A stretch of DNA of 64,000 nt from a bacterium. GTDB lineage: Bacteria; Planctomycetota; JAFGQW01. The notes below the pieces were generated by a model. The model was given only the letters and a program-made list of their open reading frames with translations. It did not search any database and was not told the origin of the DNA. Location: the NCBI GenBank assembly GCA_030426805.1, contig JAUHXU010000006.1, forward strand, positions 263,716 through 327,715, written 5' to 3'. This document shows positions 43,909 to 52,153 of the stretch, piece after piece. The position numbers and the translations under genes are program-made. How positions within the stretch are numbered: position 1 is the first letter of the stretch; every line of letters begins with the position of its first letter.

Positions 43909-44420
43909 ACGACCGCCCCGCACTCGTTGCAGGTGCGGGCTTCTTCGGGACCGCCCCAGAAGCCCTCCATGATCCGCTTGAGGTCCTTGTCGATCCGCTC
44001 GAGCTTCCACGCCGACTCGTGCACGAGCTTGTCACACGTGGCGCAATACCAGTGGAGCTTGTCGCGTGCGGCGGCTGCCCGGGGGAACTCGACGACGAGT
44101 CCGACCGTGTTCGCCGGGCGCCGCGGCTGGTGCGGCATGTTGCGCGGCAGCAGGAACATGTCGCCCTCGCGCACGACGACGTCGCGCGGGTTCGAGCCGT
44201 CGGGCTCGCGGATGCCGATCGTGATGTCGCCGCGGAGCTGGTAGAACAGCTCCTCGGTCTCGTTGACGTGGTAGTCGTTGCGCTGGTTCGGCCCACCCGA
44301 CACGAAGACGATCACGTCCTCGGCGTCGGTGAAGAACTGCTTGTTGCTGACCGGCGGCTTCAGTTCGTCGGCGTGCTCCTCGATCCAGCGATGCAAGTTG
44401 AACGGGGGGGTCGGTTCCAT
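43896..44420 (-). CDS. nbaC: 3-hydroxyanthranilate 3,4-dioxygenase
   Basis: Cupin dioxygenase of 174 residues that opens the 3-hydroxyanthranilate ring with oxygen, in tryptophan (kynurenine) degradation or quinolinate formation. The iron ligands are in place: His51 and Glu57 in NDYHVNETEELFYQLRGD, and His97 in NMPHQPRRP. The C-terminal rubredoxin-like iron site is complete, with CATC (126-129) and CNEC (164-167), as in bacterial enzymes. Arg47 and the Arg pair near 100-101 fit the substrate site. Also called haaO. No kynureninase, 2,3-dioxygenase or nadC gene is within the window, so the pathway must be completed elsewhere. Confidence 0.93.
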   Translation of the reverse strand: MEPTPPFNLHRWIEEHADELKPPVSNKQFFTDAEDVIVFVSGGPNQRNDYHVNETEELFYQLRGDITIGIREPDGSNPRDVVVREGDMFLLPRNMPHQPRRPANTVGLVVEFPRAAAARDKLHWYCATCDKLVHESAWKLERIDKDLKRIMEGFWGGPEEARTCNECGAVVQRA

Positions 44421-44501
44421 CGGTCATTCCTCGTGAGTCGAACCGCGACCGCGCGTCGCGAACCGACCCAGTAGACTATCCAAACGGGCCGACCGCAACC
44501 G

Positions 44502-45710
44502 CTACTGCACGACGAGCCCGAACGGGGGGGCGACTTCGGCGATCATCGAGGCGCTCCGGTCGAGGGCGAGGGCGGCGACGGTCACGTGTGTGCCGCGCGG
44601 CACGGCGCCCGGGATGAAGAAGCGCGCCTTCGCGCTGCCGGTCGCGTCGAGCGTGCCGGCGAATGCGTTCGTCACGCCGGGGATGTCGCGCCCGGCCGTG
44701 AGGGCGAACAGACCGTCCGGGACGATGCGCAGCCGACCGTGGCCGGGGATCGGGATGCCCGGGCGCATGCCGGACAGCGACAGCGCGGCGAGGTAGGGCG
44801 ACGTCGGCAGGTTCCGGAAGCTCAGGTGCAGTTCGTAGATCGACCCGGGCGTGGCCGGCCCGACCCCGTGGATCGCGCGGCCGCCGACGACGCGGGTCGA
44901 CAGGAAGTTGCGGCCGGGGAACGGGCCCCACGTGCGCTTGGCGGTGCCGTTGCGGTCGCGCAACGTGATCGTGTCGTCGGTCCACGTGATCAGGTCGCCG
45001 GTCGTCTGATGCACGGTCACGAGCGACGCCGCCGGCAGCGTGAGCGACGACAGCGTCGAGCCGTCCTTGCCGGAGATCAGGTGAATCGAGTTCGGACCGG
45101 TGCCGAAGTCGCCGAACCAGAAGCCGCCCGCGCCGATATCGTAGTCCGTCAGCATCATCGCGGGCGACGCGGCGGTGCGGATCGGCGTGTCGAGGCCGGT
45201 GCGCCGGTCGAGCCGGACGAGGTCCGTCCGAAACGACGAGAGCGCGACGCCGAAGTGGGCCGTGTCCAGATCACGCACGATCCCGGTCATGAAGAACCAC
45301 GGCGGCGGCGTGTATGCGGTCGTCACGGTCGAGCCGTTGACGCGGAAGATCGAGAAGTCGCCGCCGACGAGGAACGTGCCGTCCTGGTCGAACGCGAGCC
45401 CGGTCGTGAAACCGACCGGCGGGAGCTGGGCGATCGTCGTCAGCTGCTGCGTCGTGAGCGACAGCTTCTGGACCGAGTTGCCGATCGCGACCGCGACGTC
45501 GTCGGTGCCGGGGATGCGGTCCATCTCGGACGCGGCCCCGTTGAGCGTCGTGACGGTGCTCAAGATGCCGGATCGCGGATCGAGGTGCAGGATCGACGCG
45601 CGGAAGCCGCCGTTGTCGGCGATCAGGAAGTCTCCGGCGTCGATCTGGGCCGACAGCGGCGTGGCGGCGAGGGTCGCGACGAGCGCGATACGGGCGACGA
45701 ACTGGCGCAT
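44502..45710 (-). CDS. Secreted beta-propeller-like protein with C-terminal module
   Basis: Exported protein of 402 residues. Signal MRQFVARIALVATLAATPLS, cleavage after SAQ; GGAGCA lies eight bases before the ATG. Blades include ASILHLDPRSGILSTVTTLN, GLAFDQDGTFLVGGDFSIFR and GAGGFWFGDFGTGPNSIHLI. The last 120 residues are the shared module: IYELHLSFRN, RPGIPIPGHGRLRIVPDGLF, AGTLDATGSAKARFFIPG, VTVAALALDRSASM and a terminal FGLVVQ. It lies between the dioxygenase and the kinase gene. Role unknown. Confidence 0.8.
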   Translation of the reverse strand: MRQFVARIALVATLAATPLSAQIDAGDFLIADNGGFRASILHLDPRSGILSTVTTLNGAASEMDRIPGTDDVAVAIGNSVQKLSLTTQQLTTIAQLPPVGFTTGLAFDQDGTFLVGGDFSIFRVNGSTVTTAYTPPPWFFMTGIVRDLDTAHFGVALSSFRTDLVRLDRRTGLDTPIRTAASPAMMLTDYDIGAGGFWFGDFGTGPNSIHLISGKDGSTLSSLTLPAASLVTVHQTTGDLITWTDDTITLRDRNGTAKRTWGPFPGRNFLSTRVVGGRAIHGVGPATPGSIYELHLSFRNLPTSPYLAALSLSGMRPGIPIPGHGRLRIVPDGLFALTAGRDIPGVTNAFAGTLDATGSAKARFFIPGAVPRGTHVTVAALALDRSASMIAEVAPPFGLVVQ

Positions 45711-45787
45711 CGGGGTGCTCCTCCGAACAGGGGTTCACCCGTCTGTCGTTCGGCGGCGCCGTTTTCCGAGAATAGTCGGGAAATTGC

Positions 45788-48700
45788 CTACTCGGACGCG
45801 GCGAACGACTCGATGAGCCGCCAGAACGCCTCGTGGCGTGCCCTCGCGTCGCCGCGCAGCGATTCGAGCCGGCGGTCGAGCGCCAGGGCGGCCACGCGGG
45901 CACGGATCGCCCCATCGCCCTTGCCGCCGAGGAGCGGCTTCCACGCGTCGAGGGCCCTCGTCAGCCATGCGATGCCCCGCGTGCGCCACGCGTCGCGGTC
46001 CGGCGCGCCGGCCGACGCGGCGAGGAGGATCGCCGTCGTGCCACCGTCGATCAGCGCCGTCTGCCGCGTGCCCGCACCGAGCGCCTCGTCATCGTCGAGC
46101 GCGCGGCGGTAGAGCGACGCGCCGAGTTGGAGGTGGCCGCGCTCGACGGCGACCGCCGCGAGGTGCACGCATTCCTCCGCGTCGTCGGGCGCGTCGCCGC
46201 CGCCGACGAGCGCGTCGACCGCTTCGACCCGGCCGAGCTTCTGCTCGAGTTGGCGGAGCATGATCGCCGGCGCGTTCGACCGCACGCCGATCTTCTTCGC
46301 GCCGTCGATCGCGCCTTCGTAGAGCGTCTGTGCCTCGTCGTAACGTCCCTGCTTCTCGAGCGCGTTGCCCAGTGCCGCCTGGGCGAGCGGGAAGTCGCGC
46401 TGCGTCTCGATCGACCTGCGCGCGACCGTTTCGGCCTCCTCGAACGCGCCGATCGAGATCAACGCGATCGCGAGCTTGCCGGCCGCGATCTGGTTGACCG
46501 GGAACCACGCTTCGGACTGGCGATACAGCGCCATCGCCGCGACGAGATCGCCGCGCTGCGACGCGCGTTCGGCGAGGTGGAACGCGGCGAACGCGAGCGC
46601 GCGCCGGGGGTCGTAGCCGAAGCGGCGGTGGATCTCGTCGATCGACTTGCGCACGTCGAGCGTCTCGCGGCCGGCATCGACGAGCTGGTGCATCCAGCGA
46701 TCGGCCGTGTCCATGTCGCGGGCGCGCATCGCGAGCTTGCCGAGCCACTCGAGTGCCTGCAGGTTCTTCGGCATGCGCTCGACCGCCGCCTCGAAGGCGG
46801 CACGCGCGTCGTCGTCGTCGCCATTCTCCGCGAGCAGACGCCCGAGGTCGACGTGCCAGAACGGCGAGCGGTCGTCGAGCGCGAGCGCGGCGCGGATCGC
46901 GCGAATCCGCGCCACGCGGTCGTCGGGGTCGGCGACCGATGCGAGCGCGAAGTGCGCCTGCGCCGAGTCGGGATCGAGTTCGAGTGCGCGGCGGATCGCG
47001 CGCGCGGCGCCGTCGCGGTCGCCGTCGGCCAGGCGCGCTTCGCCGACGCGCAGCCACACGTCGGCGGAGTCCGGACGAAGCGCGCGCAGCGCCTCGCAGT
47101 GTCGGAGCCGCAGCGTGGCGTCGGCGTCGCGGACGCCGGTCGCGCGCGAGAGCTGCTCGTGGATCCAGAACTCGCCGGGGCGCTCGTCGACCGCGCGGAG
47201 CAGCAGGCGGTGCCCGATCGCGGTCTCGCCGATGCGCAGCAGCCGGTGCGCGACCAGGACGACCGTCTCGGGCGGTGCGGACGTCACGTCGAGCGTCTTT
47301 CCGACCTCGACGAGCGTGTCGTGATCGCCTTGGAGCAGTGCGATGCGGGCGCGGTGGCGCTCGGGATCCGGATCCGCGAGCTCGACGATCTCGAACAGCC
47401 GACGCGCACGGGGCATGTCGGTGCGCTGCTCGATCATCGTCCATCCGTCGAGGCCGGCGATCAGTGCGTCGGTGATCGCGCTCGCTCGAATGCGCTCGGC
47501 GGCCGCGTCGACCGTCAGGGCGTCGACGTCGATGCCGTAGTCGGCGAACGCGTCCTGGTAGAACAGACCGGGCCGCTCGTCGCGCGGGTCGGTCGCGACG
47601 AGCCGTGCATGATCGAGTGCGGCGGTCATCGCCCGGTCGCGCGTCACGCGCGTGATCGCTTCGTTCGCCTGTTCGGCCTCGTCGCGGATCTGGGCGAGGC
47701 GCGACATCGTGCGCGCGCGGAGCGAGGCATCGACGTGCTCGCCGGCGAGCGTGCGGTCGGTGCGTTCGGCCGCGGCGAGGACCGCGAGCCAGCGCTGCGG
47801 GTCGAGCGTTCCGCGGGCCGCGCGCCTGAGGTCACCCAACTCGGTGAGGCTCGTCGCGACCCGTTCGCCGGCGGCGTTCGCCTGGCGAATGCGTTCGCGA
47901 TCGTACCACGCCCACGAGACCGCGACCGTCACCGCGAGCAGCGCGAGCGTCACGATCAGGCCGACGCGGATCTTCGCACGCGCTGCGACGAGCTCGGCCT
48001 TGCGCAGGCGTTCGTCGCGCCCTTCGCGATACGCGGCGAATCGTGCGGCGAGCGCCTTCGCGTCGGGCAACCGGGCGTCGGGGTCGGCGACGAGCGCGGC
48101 GCGCAGCACACCGAGCAACTCGGGCTCGATGCCGGCGTCGGCGATACGCTCGTAGGCCGCCGCCAAGTCACCGTCGCGCGCCTGGCGGCGCACGTCGGCT
48201 TGCGAACCCGTGTAGGGGGGCTTGCCGGTCAGGATCTCGCACAACAGCGCGCCGAGGGCGAACACGTCGGTGCGCCGGTCGATCGCCGCGACGTCCCCGC
48301 GCGCCTGCTCCGGCGGCATGTAGGGCGGCGTGCCCATCACCGAGCCGGTCTCCGAACGGCCCGCCGTCGAGCCGCGCGCGGTGTCGCCGGTCTCGGTGAT
48401 CTCGCTCGCGGGGCGGATCTTCGTTCGCTCCGGGGCGGCGAGCACCTTGGCCAGTCCCCAGTCCATCAACTGAACCTCGCCGAACGAACCGACCATCACG
48501 TTCGACGGCTTGACGTCGCGGTGGACGACGCCGTGGGCGTGCGCGTAGGCGAGGGTCTCGCACACCTTCTCGAAGATCATCAGGAACCGCCGCCGATCGT
48601 CGCGCAGCCCCGTTCGGCTCGCGAGCAATTCGCTCAGCGTCGCGCCCTCGACGAGCTTCATGCTGAAGAACGGGCGGCCGTCGGGCCGATGGCCGACCTC

Positions 48701-49069
48701 GTGCACCGGCACGACACCCGGGTGCTCGAGGCGCCCGGCGATCCGCGCCTCGTCGACGAAGCGCTCGGCGAGGTCGGCGTTGTGCGCGTGTTCCTCGGCG
48801 AGGATCTTGATCGCGACGTCGCGGTCGAGGTTGTGGTCGGTGCCGCGATAGACCGCGCCGACGCCGCCGCGTCCGATGACCTCGCCGATCGCGTAGCGTT
48901 CCTCGCCGTCACCCGCCGGGGCGACGCGTGCTTCGCCGAGAGCGGCACGCAGCCGATCCACGGCCGACTTGCGGTCCTCCTTCGGCGTGCCGAAGCCGGC
49001 GCGGATCAGGCGATCCAGATCCGGTCGATCGCCTTCTTCGTGGATGTCTTCCGGGCGGTCGTCGGTCAT
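45788..49069 (-). CDS. Giant membrane-anchored Ser/Thr protein kinase with TPR repeats and a DWG motif
   Basis: Kinase of 1093 residues. Motifs: glycine loop GEVIGRGGVGAVYRG (62-76), ATP lysine K88 in VAIK, HRDVKPSN (183-190, base D185), DWG (203-205) in place of DFG, and MGTPPYMPPEQ (245-255) in place of the usual APE. A single transmembrane segment lies at about 367-388. The remaining 700 residues are TPR-like: EAWFPVNQIAAGKLAIALIS, LAQAALGNALEKQGRYDEAQ and similar pairs. All residues needed for catalysis are present, so it is probably active despite DWG, which is frequent in planctomycete kinases. Its start lies 10 bases after the stop of the sigma factor gene, with GGAGC as ribosome binding site. 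It probably regulates that sigma factor. Confidence 0.87.
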   Translation of the reverse strand: MTDDRPEDIHEEGDRPDLDRLIRAGFGTPKEDRKSAVDRLRAALGEARVAPAGDGEERYAIGEVIGRGGVGAVYRGTDHNLDRDVAIKILAEEHAHNADLAERFVDEARIAGRLEHPGVVPVHEVGHRPDGRPFFSMKLVEGATLSELLASRTGLRDDRRRFLMIFEKVCETLAYAHAHGVVHRDVKPSNVMVGSFGEVQLMDWGLAKVLAAPERTKIRPASEITETGDTARGSTAGRSETGSVMGTPPYMPPEQARGDVAAIDRRTDVFALGALLCEILTGKPPYTGSQADVRRQARDGDLAAAYERIADAGIEPELLGVLRAALVADPDARLPDAKALAARFAAYREGRDERLRKAELVAARAKIRVGLIVTLALLAVTVAVSWAWYDRERIRQANAAGERVATSLTELGDLRRAARGTLDPQRWLAVLAAAERTDRTLAGEHVDASLRARTMSRLAQIRDEAEQANEAITRVTRDRAMTAALDHARLVATDPRDERPGLFYQDAFADYGIDVDALTVDAAAERIRASAITDALIAGLDGWTMIEQRTDMPRARRLFEIVELADPDPERHRARIALLQGDHDTLVEVGKTLDVTSAPPETVVLVAHRLLRIGETAIGHRLLLRAVDERPGEFWIHEQLSRATGVRDADATLRLRHCEALRALRPDSADVWLRVGEARLADGDRDGAARAIRRALELDPDSAQAHFALASVADPDDRVARIRAIRAALALDDRSPFWHVDLGRLLAENGDDDDARAAFEAAVERMPKNLQALEWLGKLAMRARDMDTADRWMHQLVDAGRETLDVRKSIDEIHRRFGYDPRRALAFAAFHLAERASQRGDLVAAMALYRQSEAWFPVNQIAAGKLAIALISIGAFEEAETVARRSIETQRDFPLAQAALGNALEKQGRYDEAQTLYEGAIDGAKKIGVRSNAPAIMLRQLEQKLGRVEAVDALVGGGDAPDDAEECVHLAAVAVERGHLQLGASLYRRALDDDEALGAGTRQTALIDGGTTAILLAASAGAPDRDAWRTRGIAWLTRALDAWKPLLGGKGDGAIRARVAALALDRRLESLRGDARARHEAFWRLIESFAASE

Positions 49070-49079
49070 GGCGCTCCGT

Positions 49080-49778
49080 TCATCCGATCAGATCGAGCAG
49101 CCGTGCGACCTCGCGTTCGGCCGATCGGCGCTCGCCGGGGTAGTGGTAGTGGATCACGTCGCGCAGCGCGTCGGCATACTCGGCGCGCGCCCGCTCGAGG
49201 TCGTGGTGCAACGCCTTCAGCGGCGCGTCCCACCGCGCGGCGATGTCCTTGACCGCGAGCCCTTCGTTGAAGTGCAGGCGCAGGAGTTCGACGCGCCGCA
49301 CCGCCTCGGGGCCGACGATCTCGGCGCGCTCGGCCTGTCGCGCGGCCGCCTCGCGCACGATCGACGCGGCCCACGCGCGATCGAACACGACCGACAGCCG
49401 CTTGTCCTCGGCCTCGGGGTCCGGCACGTCGAAGTCGGTCGCGGGCGATCGCTCGCGGTTGTCGTCGCGGACCACGCGTTTCTCGAAGCGCCGCGCGATG
49501 TTGCGCACGACCCCGAGTAGAAACGCGCGGAACGTCTTGATGTGCTCGGCCGAGGCGGACGCGAGCACGCCGCCCTCGCGGAAGCACTCGATGAACGCCT
49601 CCTGGCTCGCGTCGTCGATGTGATCGCGCAGCGGCGGCCGGCGCCAGCGCGCCTCGAGGTAGGCCTGCACGATCGGGCCATACCGGTCGACGAACGTCTC
49701 GATGTCGTTCGCACGCCCGCGCGAGGCGCCCTGGATCATCGTCCAGCACGTGGCATCCTGTTCAGCCATGCCGCGCAT
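49080..49778 (-). CDS. ECF-type RNA polymerase sigma factor, second kinase-linked pair
   Basis: Sigma factor of 232 residues from ATG 49778 (229 from ATG 49769). Region 2: IVQAYLEARWRRPPLRDHID, then DASQEAFIECFREGG. It continues with HIKTFRAFLLGVVRNIARRF. Region 4: GPEAVRRVELLRLHFNEGLA, then VKDIAARWDAPLKALHHDLE. The linker between (VVRDDNRERSPATDFDVPDP) is longer than in the sigma factor at 10835. No anti-sigma gene is adjacent. The kinase gene follows after 10 bases. The sequence is only distantly like the other two ECF factors in this window, so the two sigma/kinase operons are not a recent duplication. Confidence 0.83.
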   Translation of the reverse strand: MRGMAEQDATCWTMIQGASRGRANDIETFVDRYGPIVQAYLEARWRRPPLRDHIDDASQEAFIECFREGGVLASASAEHIKTFRAFLLGVVRNIARRFEKRVVRDDNRERSPATDFDVPDPEAEDKRLSVVFDRAWAASIVREAAARQAERAEIVGPEAVRRVELLRLHFNEGLAVKDIAARWDAPLKALHHDLERARAEYADALRDVIHYHYPGERRSAEREVARLLDLIG

Positions 49779-49828
49779 TGTATCGCCTGGCGTGGGCGTT
49801 CGTCGAACCGGTTGCATCGGACCCTCGC

Positions 49829-50599
49829 TCATCCGCGGACCGCGGTCAGCGGTGCGCTCGATGTGCTGCGCCGGCGCAGACGCGGAATCAGCATCGGCAC
49901 CCGCTCGCGGTAGGCTTGGTAGCCGGGCAGGTAGGCGACGAGGTCGCGCTCCTCGTAGCGGATCGCGATCAGAATGTAGACGGTCTGCAGCGCCGCGAAG
50001 AAGAGGTGCGCGGCCGTCATCGTCGGCGTGAACCAGAACGCGCTCAGCCAGCCGACGTAGAGCGGGTGGCGGATCGCGCGGTAGAGATGCGGCTCGCGGA
50101 ACGGCAGGTGGGTGTAGTCGCGGCCCCGGAACTGGAGCCACGCCTGGCGCAGCCCGAACAGGTCGAAGTGGTTCAGCAGGAACGTCACGTAGACGATCAT
50201 CGCCCAGCCCAGGCCGAACAGCGTGTAGAGGACGCCGCGGCCGACCGGGTCGTCCACGTGCCACACGGTGCCGCCGATCGGTCGCCACAGCACGACGAGC
50301 AGGATCAGGCAGAGGCTCGACAACAGCACGTAGGTCGAGCGCTCGGCCGACTTGGGGATGTATTGCGTGAGCCACCGTTTGAAGCCGGGGCGGGCCATCA
50401 CCGTGTGCTGGATGCCGAACAGGGCGATCAGCGCGGCGTCGATCAGCAGCGCCTGGCCCAGCGGCCCGACGGGGCCGGAGTCCATCGTCTTCGGCACCAG
50501 GAAGCGGAAGTCGCCGACGAACGCGCACAGGTAGGCGAAGGTCGCGAGGAACAGCAGGTAGGCCGTCGCCCCGTAGGCGAGGATCAGCAGGCGTTTCAT
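49829..50599 (-). CDS. mddA: MddA-like methanethiol S-methyltransferase
   Basis: Membrane methyltransferase of 256 residues. ATG 50599 has GGAG eight bases upstream. Six hydrophobic segments. The sequence follows the MddA pattern from start to end: LAYGATAYLLFLATFAYLCA, FVGDFRFLVPKTMDSGPVGP, LFGIQHTVMARPGFKRWLTQ, PKSAERSTYVLLSSL and FLLNHFDLFGLRQAWLQFRG. The SAM-binding tail of the ICMT/NnrU superfamily follows (LYRAIRHPLYVGWLSAFWFT, EERDLVAYLPGYQAYRERVP). MddA makes dimethyl sulfide from methanethiol with SAM. Assignment is by recall of the family; other ICMT-like activities cannot be excluded. It stands alone in the window. Confidence 0.78.
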   Translation of the reverse strand: MKRLLILAYGATAYLLFLATFAYLCAFVGDFRFLVPKTMDSGPVGPLGQALLIDAALIALFGIQHTVMARPGFKRWLTQYIPKSAERSTYVLLSSLCLILLVVLWRPIGGTVWHVDDPVGRGVLYTLFGLGWAMIVYVTFLLNHFDLFGLRQAWLQFRGRDYTHLPFREPHLYRAIRHPLYVGWLSAFWFTPTMTAAHLFFAALQTVYILIAIRYEERDLVAYLPGYQAYRERVPMLIPRLRRRSTSSAPLTAVRG

Positions 50600-50682
50600 C
50601 GGAAAAGGCTCCATTCGGTCGGAATCGTCTCGACCGGATGTCGCGCCGGCGGTGCCGCCTTCCGGAGAAAAGTCGCCGGGGA

Positions 50683-50916
50683 TCAGCCCGCCTCGAGAAA
50701 CTCGGGGAACGGGGGCGTCGGGTCGGTCGGCGTCGGTTTGCGCTCGAACCATGCTCGGACGGCCGCGAGGGCCTCGGGGCGGACCGGCGCGTCGGCGGCC
50801 GTGCGGAGTTCGGCGATGCGCCAGCCGCCGCGGGTGCGCGGTTCGAAGTCGTACGCCTTGCCGTCCTTGAACACGAGGCCCGAGCGAGAACGCGGTGCTT
50901 CGTGACGGTCGGGCAC
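50683..50916 (-). CDS. Small conserved-looking protein of unknown function
   Basis: A 77-residue protein from GTG 50916, chosen because GGGGAG lies nine bases upstream; the frame stays open further up but into the neighbouring gene's leader. The middle part (LVFKDGKAYDFEPRTRGGW, then RIAELRTAADA) reads like a compact beta-hairpin and helix, and the tail is Pro/Thr-rich (TPTDPTPPFPEF). No family is recognised. It lies 83 bases upstream of mddA on the same strand, so cotranscription is possible. The coding call rests on the ribosome binding site and composition only. Confidence 0.5.
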   Translation of the reverse strand: MPDRHEAPRSRSGLVFKDGKAYDFEPRTRGGWRIAELRTAADAPVRPEALAAVRAWFERKPTPTDPTPPFPEFLEAG

Positions 50917-51030
50917 CGGACGGATCTCCCCGGTGATGCGACGGCCCCGAATCCGTTGTAACCGGATCGGGCCCGGACTGGTAGCATGGCGATCCGCCAC
51001 CCCCGAGGCCTGTCCAGAGGAGTCGACCCG

Positions 51031-51801
51031 ATGCGAAACCGCTTTGTCGCCGCCGTCTTGATCGCCGCGAGCACCGGAATCGCCCAGGAGGGCGCCGATG
51101 CGCCCGAGATCGCGAGCCCGGCGCCGTTCATCGACTCGTTGTGCACCCACTTGTCGAGCACGAACCCCCGCGTGCGCTACACCGCCCGCGAGGGCCTCGT
51201 CAATTTCGGCGCCCAGGGGATGCTCGCGCTGCGCAAGGCGCGCGAAGGCGCGACGGATCCGCACGTGCAGGCGTTCATCGATCGCGTGATCGCGCGCGTG
51301 AAGTTGCGGACGTTGCGGCCGGCGGGGCGGTCGGCGCTGTCGAAGCCCCGCTCGGAAGAGGCACGCGCGGCGCGCGAGGCGTTCGCCGCCGCGATCCGCA
51401 GCCGCCCGAAGTTCGACATCGACCGGATCGCGATGGACGTCACGCTGACGTTCGACCAGATCGCGAAGCTGGAGCCGATCCTGACCCGGCACTTCAGCGA
51501 GGTCGACTCGATGTGGCGCGAGATGAAGGAACTCGGCGCGACGCGCGACAAGGAGGCCTACAAGGCGCTCAACGAGGAGATCGGCCTGCTCGTCGAGAAG
51601 GCGGAGCCGAAGCTCAGCGCGTTCCTCGACGAGAAGCAGACGAAGTACGTGCTGCGGCTGATGAAGCGCCGCTACGGCGGGGCGTTCAGCAGCTACAGCC
51701 TTCGCGCGCGTGAGGCGGAGATGAAGGACCGTGCGCGGGCGCTCGAAGAGGCGCTGCGTGCGAAGCAGGAAGCGCTGAAGAAGAAGCTCGAGGAGCGGTA
51801 G
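51031..51801 (+). CDS. Exported helical protein with HEAT-like start
   Basis: Exported protein of 256 residues. ATG 51031 has AGAGGAG upstream; MRNRFVAAVLIAASTGIAQ is the signal. Residues 40-90 look like one or two HEAT helices (NPRVRYTAREGLVNFGAQGM). Residues about 130-256 are highly charged, helical, possibly coiled coil, with a Spy/CpxP-like flavour (FDQIAKLEPILTRHFSEVDS, EDRALEE-type repeats and a lysine-rich end EALKKKLEE). Spy/CpxP-like proteins are periplasmic chaperone-like dimers; the match is by pattern only. The BamE-like lipoprotein gene starts four bases after its stop. Confidence 0.72.
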   Translation: MRNRFVAAVLIAASTGIAQEGADAPEIASPAPFIDSLCTHLSSTNPRVRYTAREGLVNFGAQGMLALRKAREGATDPHVQAFIDRVIARVKLRTLRPAGRSALSKPRSEEARAAREAFAAAIRSRPKFDIDRIAMDVTLTFDQIAKLEPILTRHFSEVDSMWREMKELGATRDKEAYKALNEEIGLLVEKAEPKLSAFLDEKQTKYVLRLMKRRYGGAFSSYSLRAREAEMKDRARALEEALRAKQEALKKKLEER

Positions 51802-51805
51802 ACCG

Positions 51806-52141
51806 ATGCGAGCTTGGATCGCGGTGCTCGCGCTCGGCGTGCTCGCCGGGTGCGTCAGCGTCGACCCGGATACCGGCAAGCCGATCCCGCGCGGTGAACA
51901 GCGCTTTCCGTTCGACACCGTGACGCGCAATGCCGAGAGTCTGCTGCCGGGCATGAGCAAGTCGGAGTGTCTGATGCTGCTCGGTTCACCCGCCGAGCGC
52001 AGTGCCGACGGCGACACGTGGGTCTACCTGCCCGAGCGCCCGGCCGTCCTGATCCCGGGCCGCGCATTGCGGCTCCGTTTCGCCGACAACCGTCTCGCCG
52101 AGCACGGCTATCGCGCGATCATCCTCGGGCAGGACTTGTAG
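51806..52141 (+). CDS. Small BamE/SmpA-like lipoprotein
   Basis: Lipoprotein of 111 residues. Signal MRAWIAVLALGVLAGC ends in a lipobox (VLAG-C). The mature part has LLPGMSKSECLMLLGSPAER then GDTWVYL and LRLRFADNRLAEHGY. This is the compact layout of the BamE/SmpA/OmlA fold: a 'G-M-s-k-e-v-l-G-P' helix-turn, then strands with an aromatic. In proteobacteria BamE supports the outer-membrane assembly machine. Here the assignment is by domain resemblance only. It is probably cotranscribed with the gene before it (four-base gap). Confidence 0.7.
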   Translation: MRAWIAVLALGVLAGCVSVDPDTGKPIPRGEQRFPFDTVTRNAESLLPGMSKSECLMLLGSPAERSADGDTWVYLPERPAVLIPGRALRLRFADNRLAEHGYRAIILGQDL

Positions 52142-52153
52142 GGCGACGGGCGC

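Noticed and set aside
40743..44474. A 1243-codon open frame on the plus strand
   Set aside because: Its translation is Arg/Ala/Asp-rich low-complexity sequence opposite or out of frame with the AsmA-like, glycosyltransferase and dioxygenase genes; it has no recognisable domain.
45788..49069. Pseudokinase, because of DWG and PPE variants
   Set aside because: The ATP lysine, the catalytic Asp of HRD and the metal-binding Asp are all present, so loss of activity is not supported.
45833..49252. A 1139-codon open frame antisense to the second kinase
   Set aside because: It mirrors the codon-biased kinase gene, which has all kinase motifs; the antisense product has only Arg/Val/Asp-rich composition.
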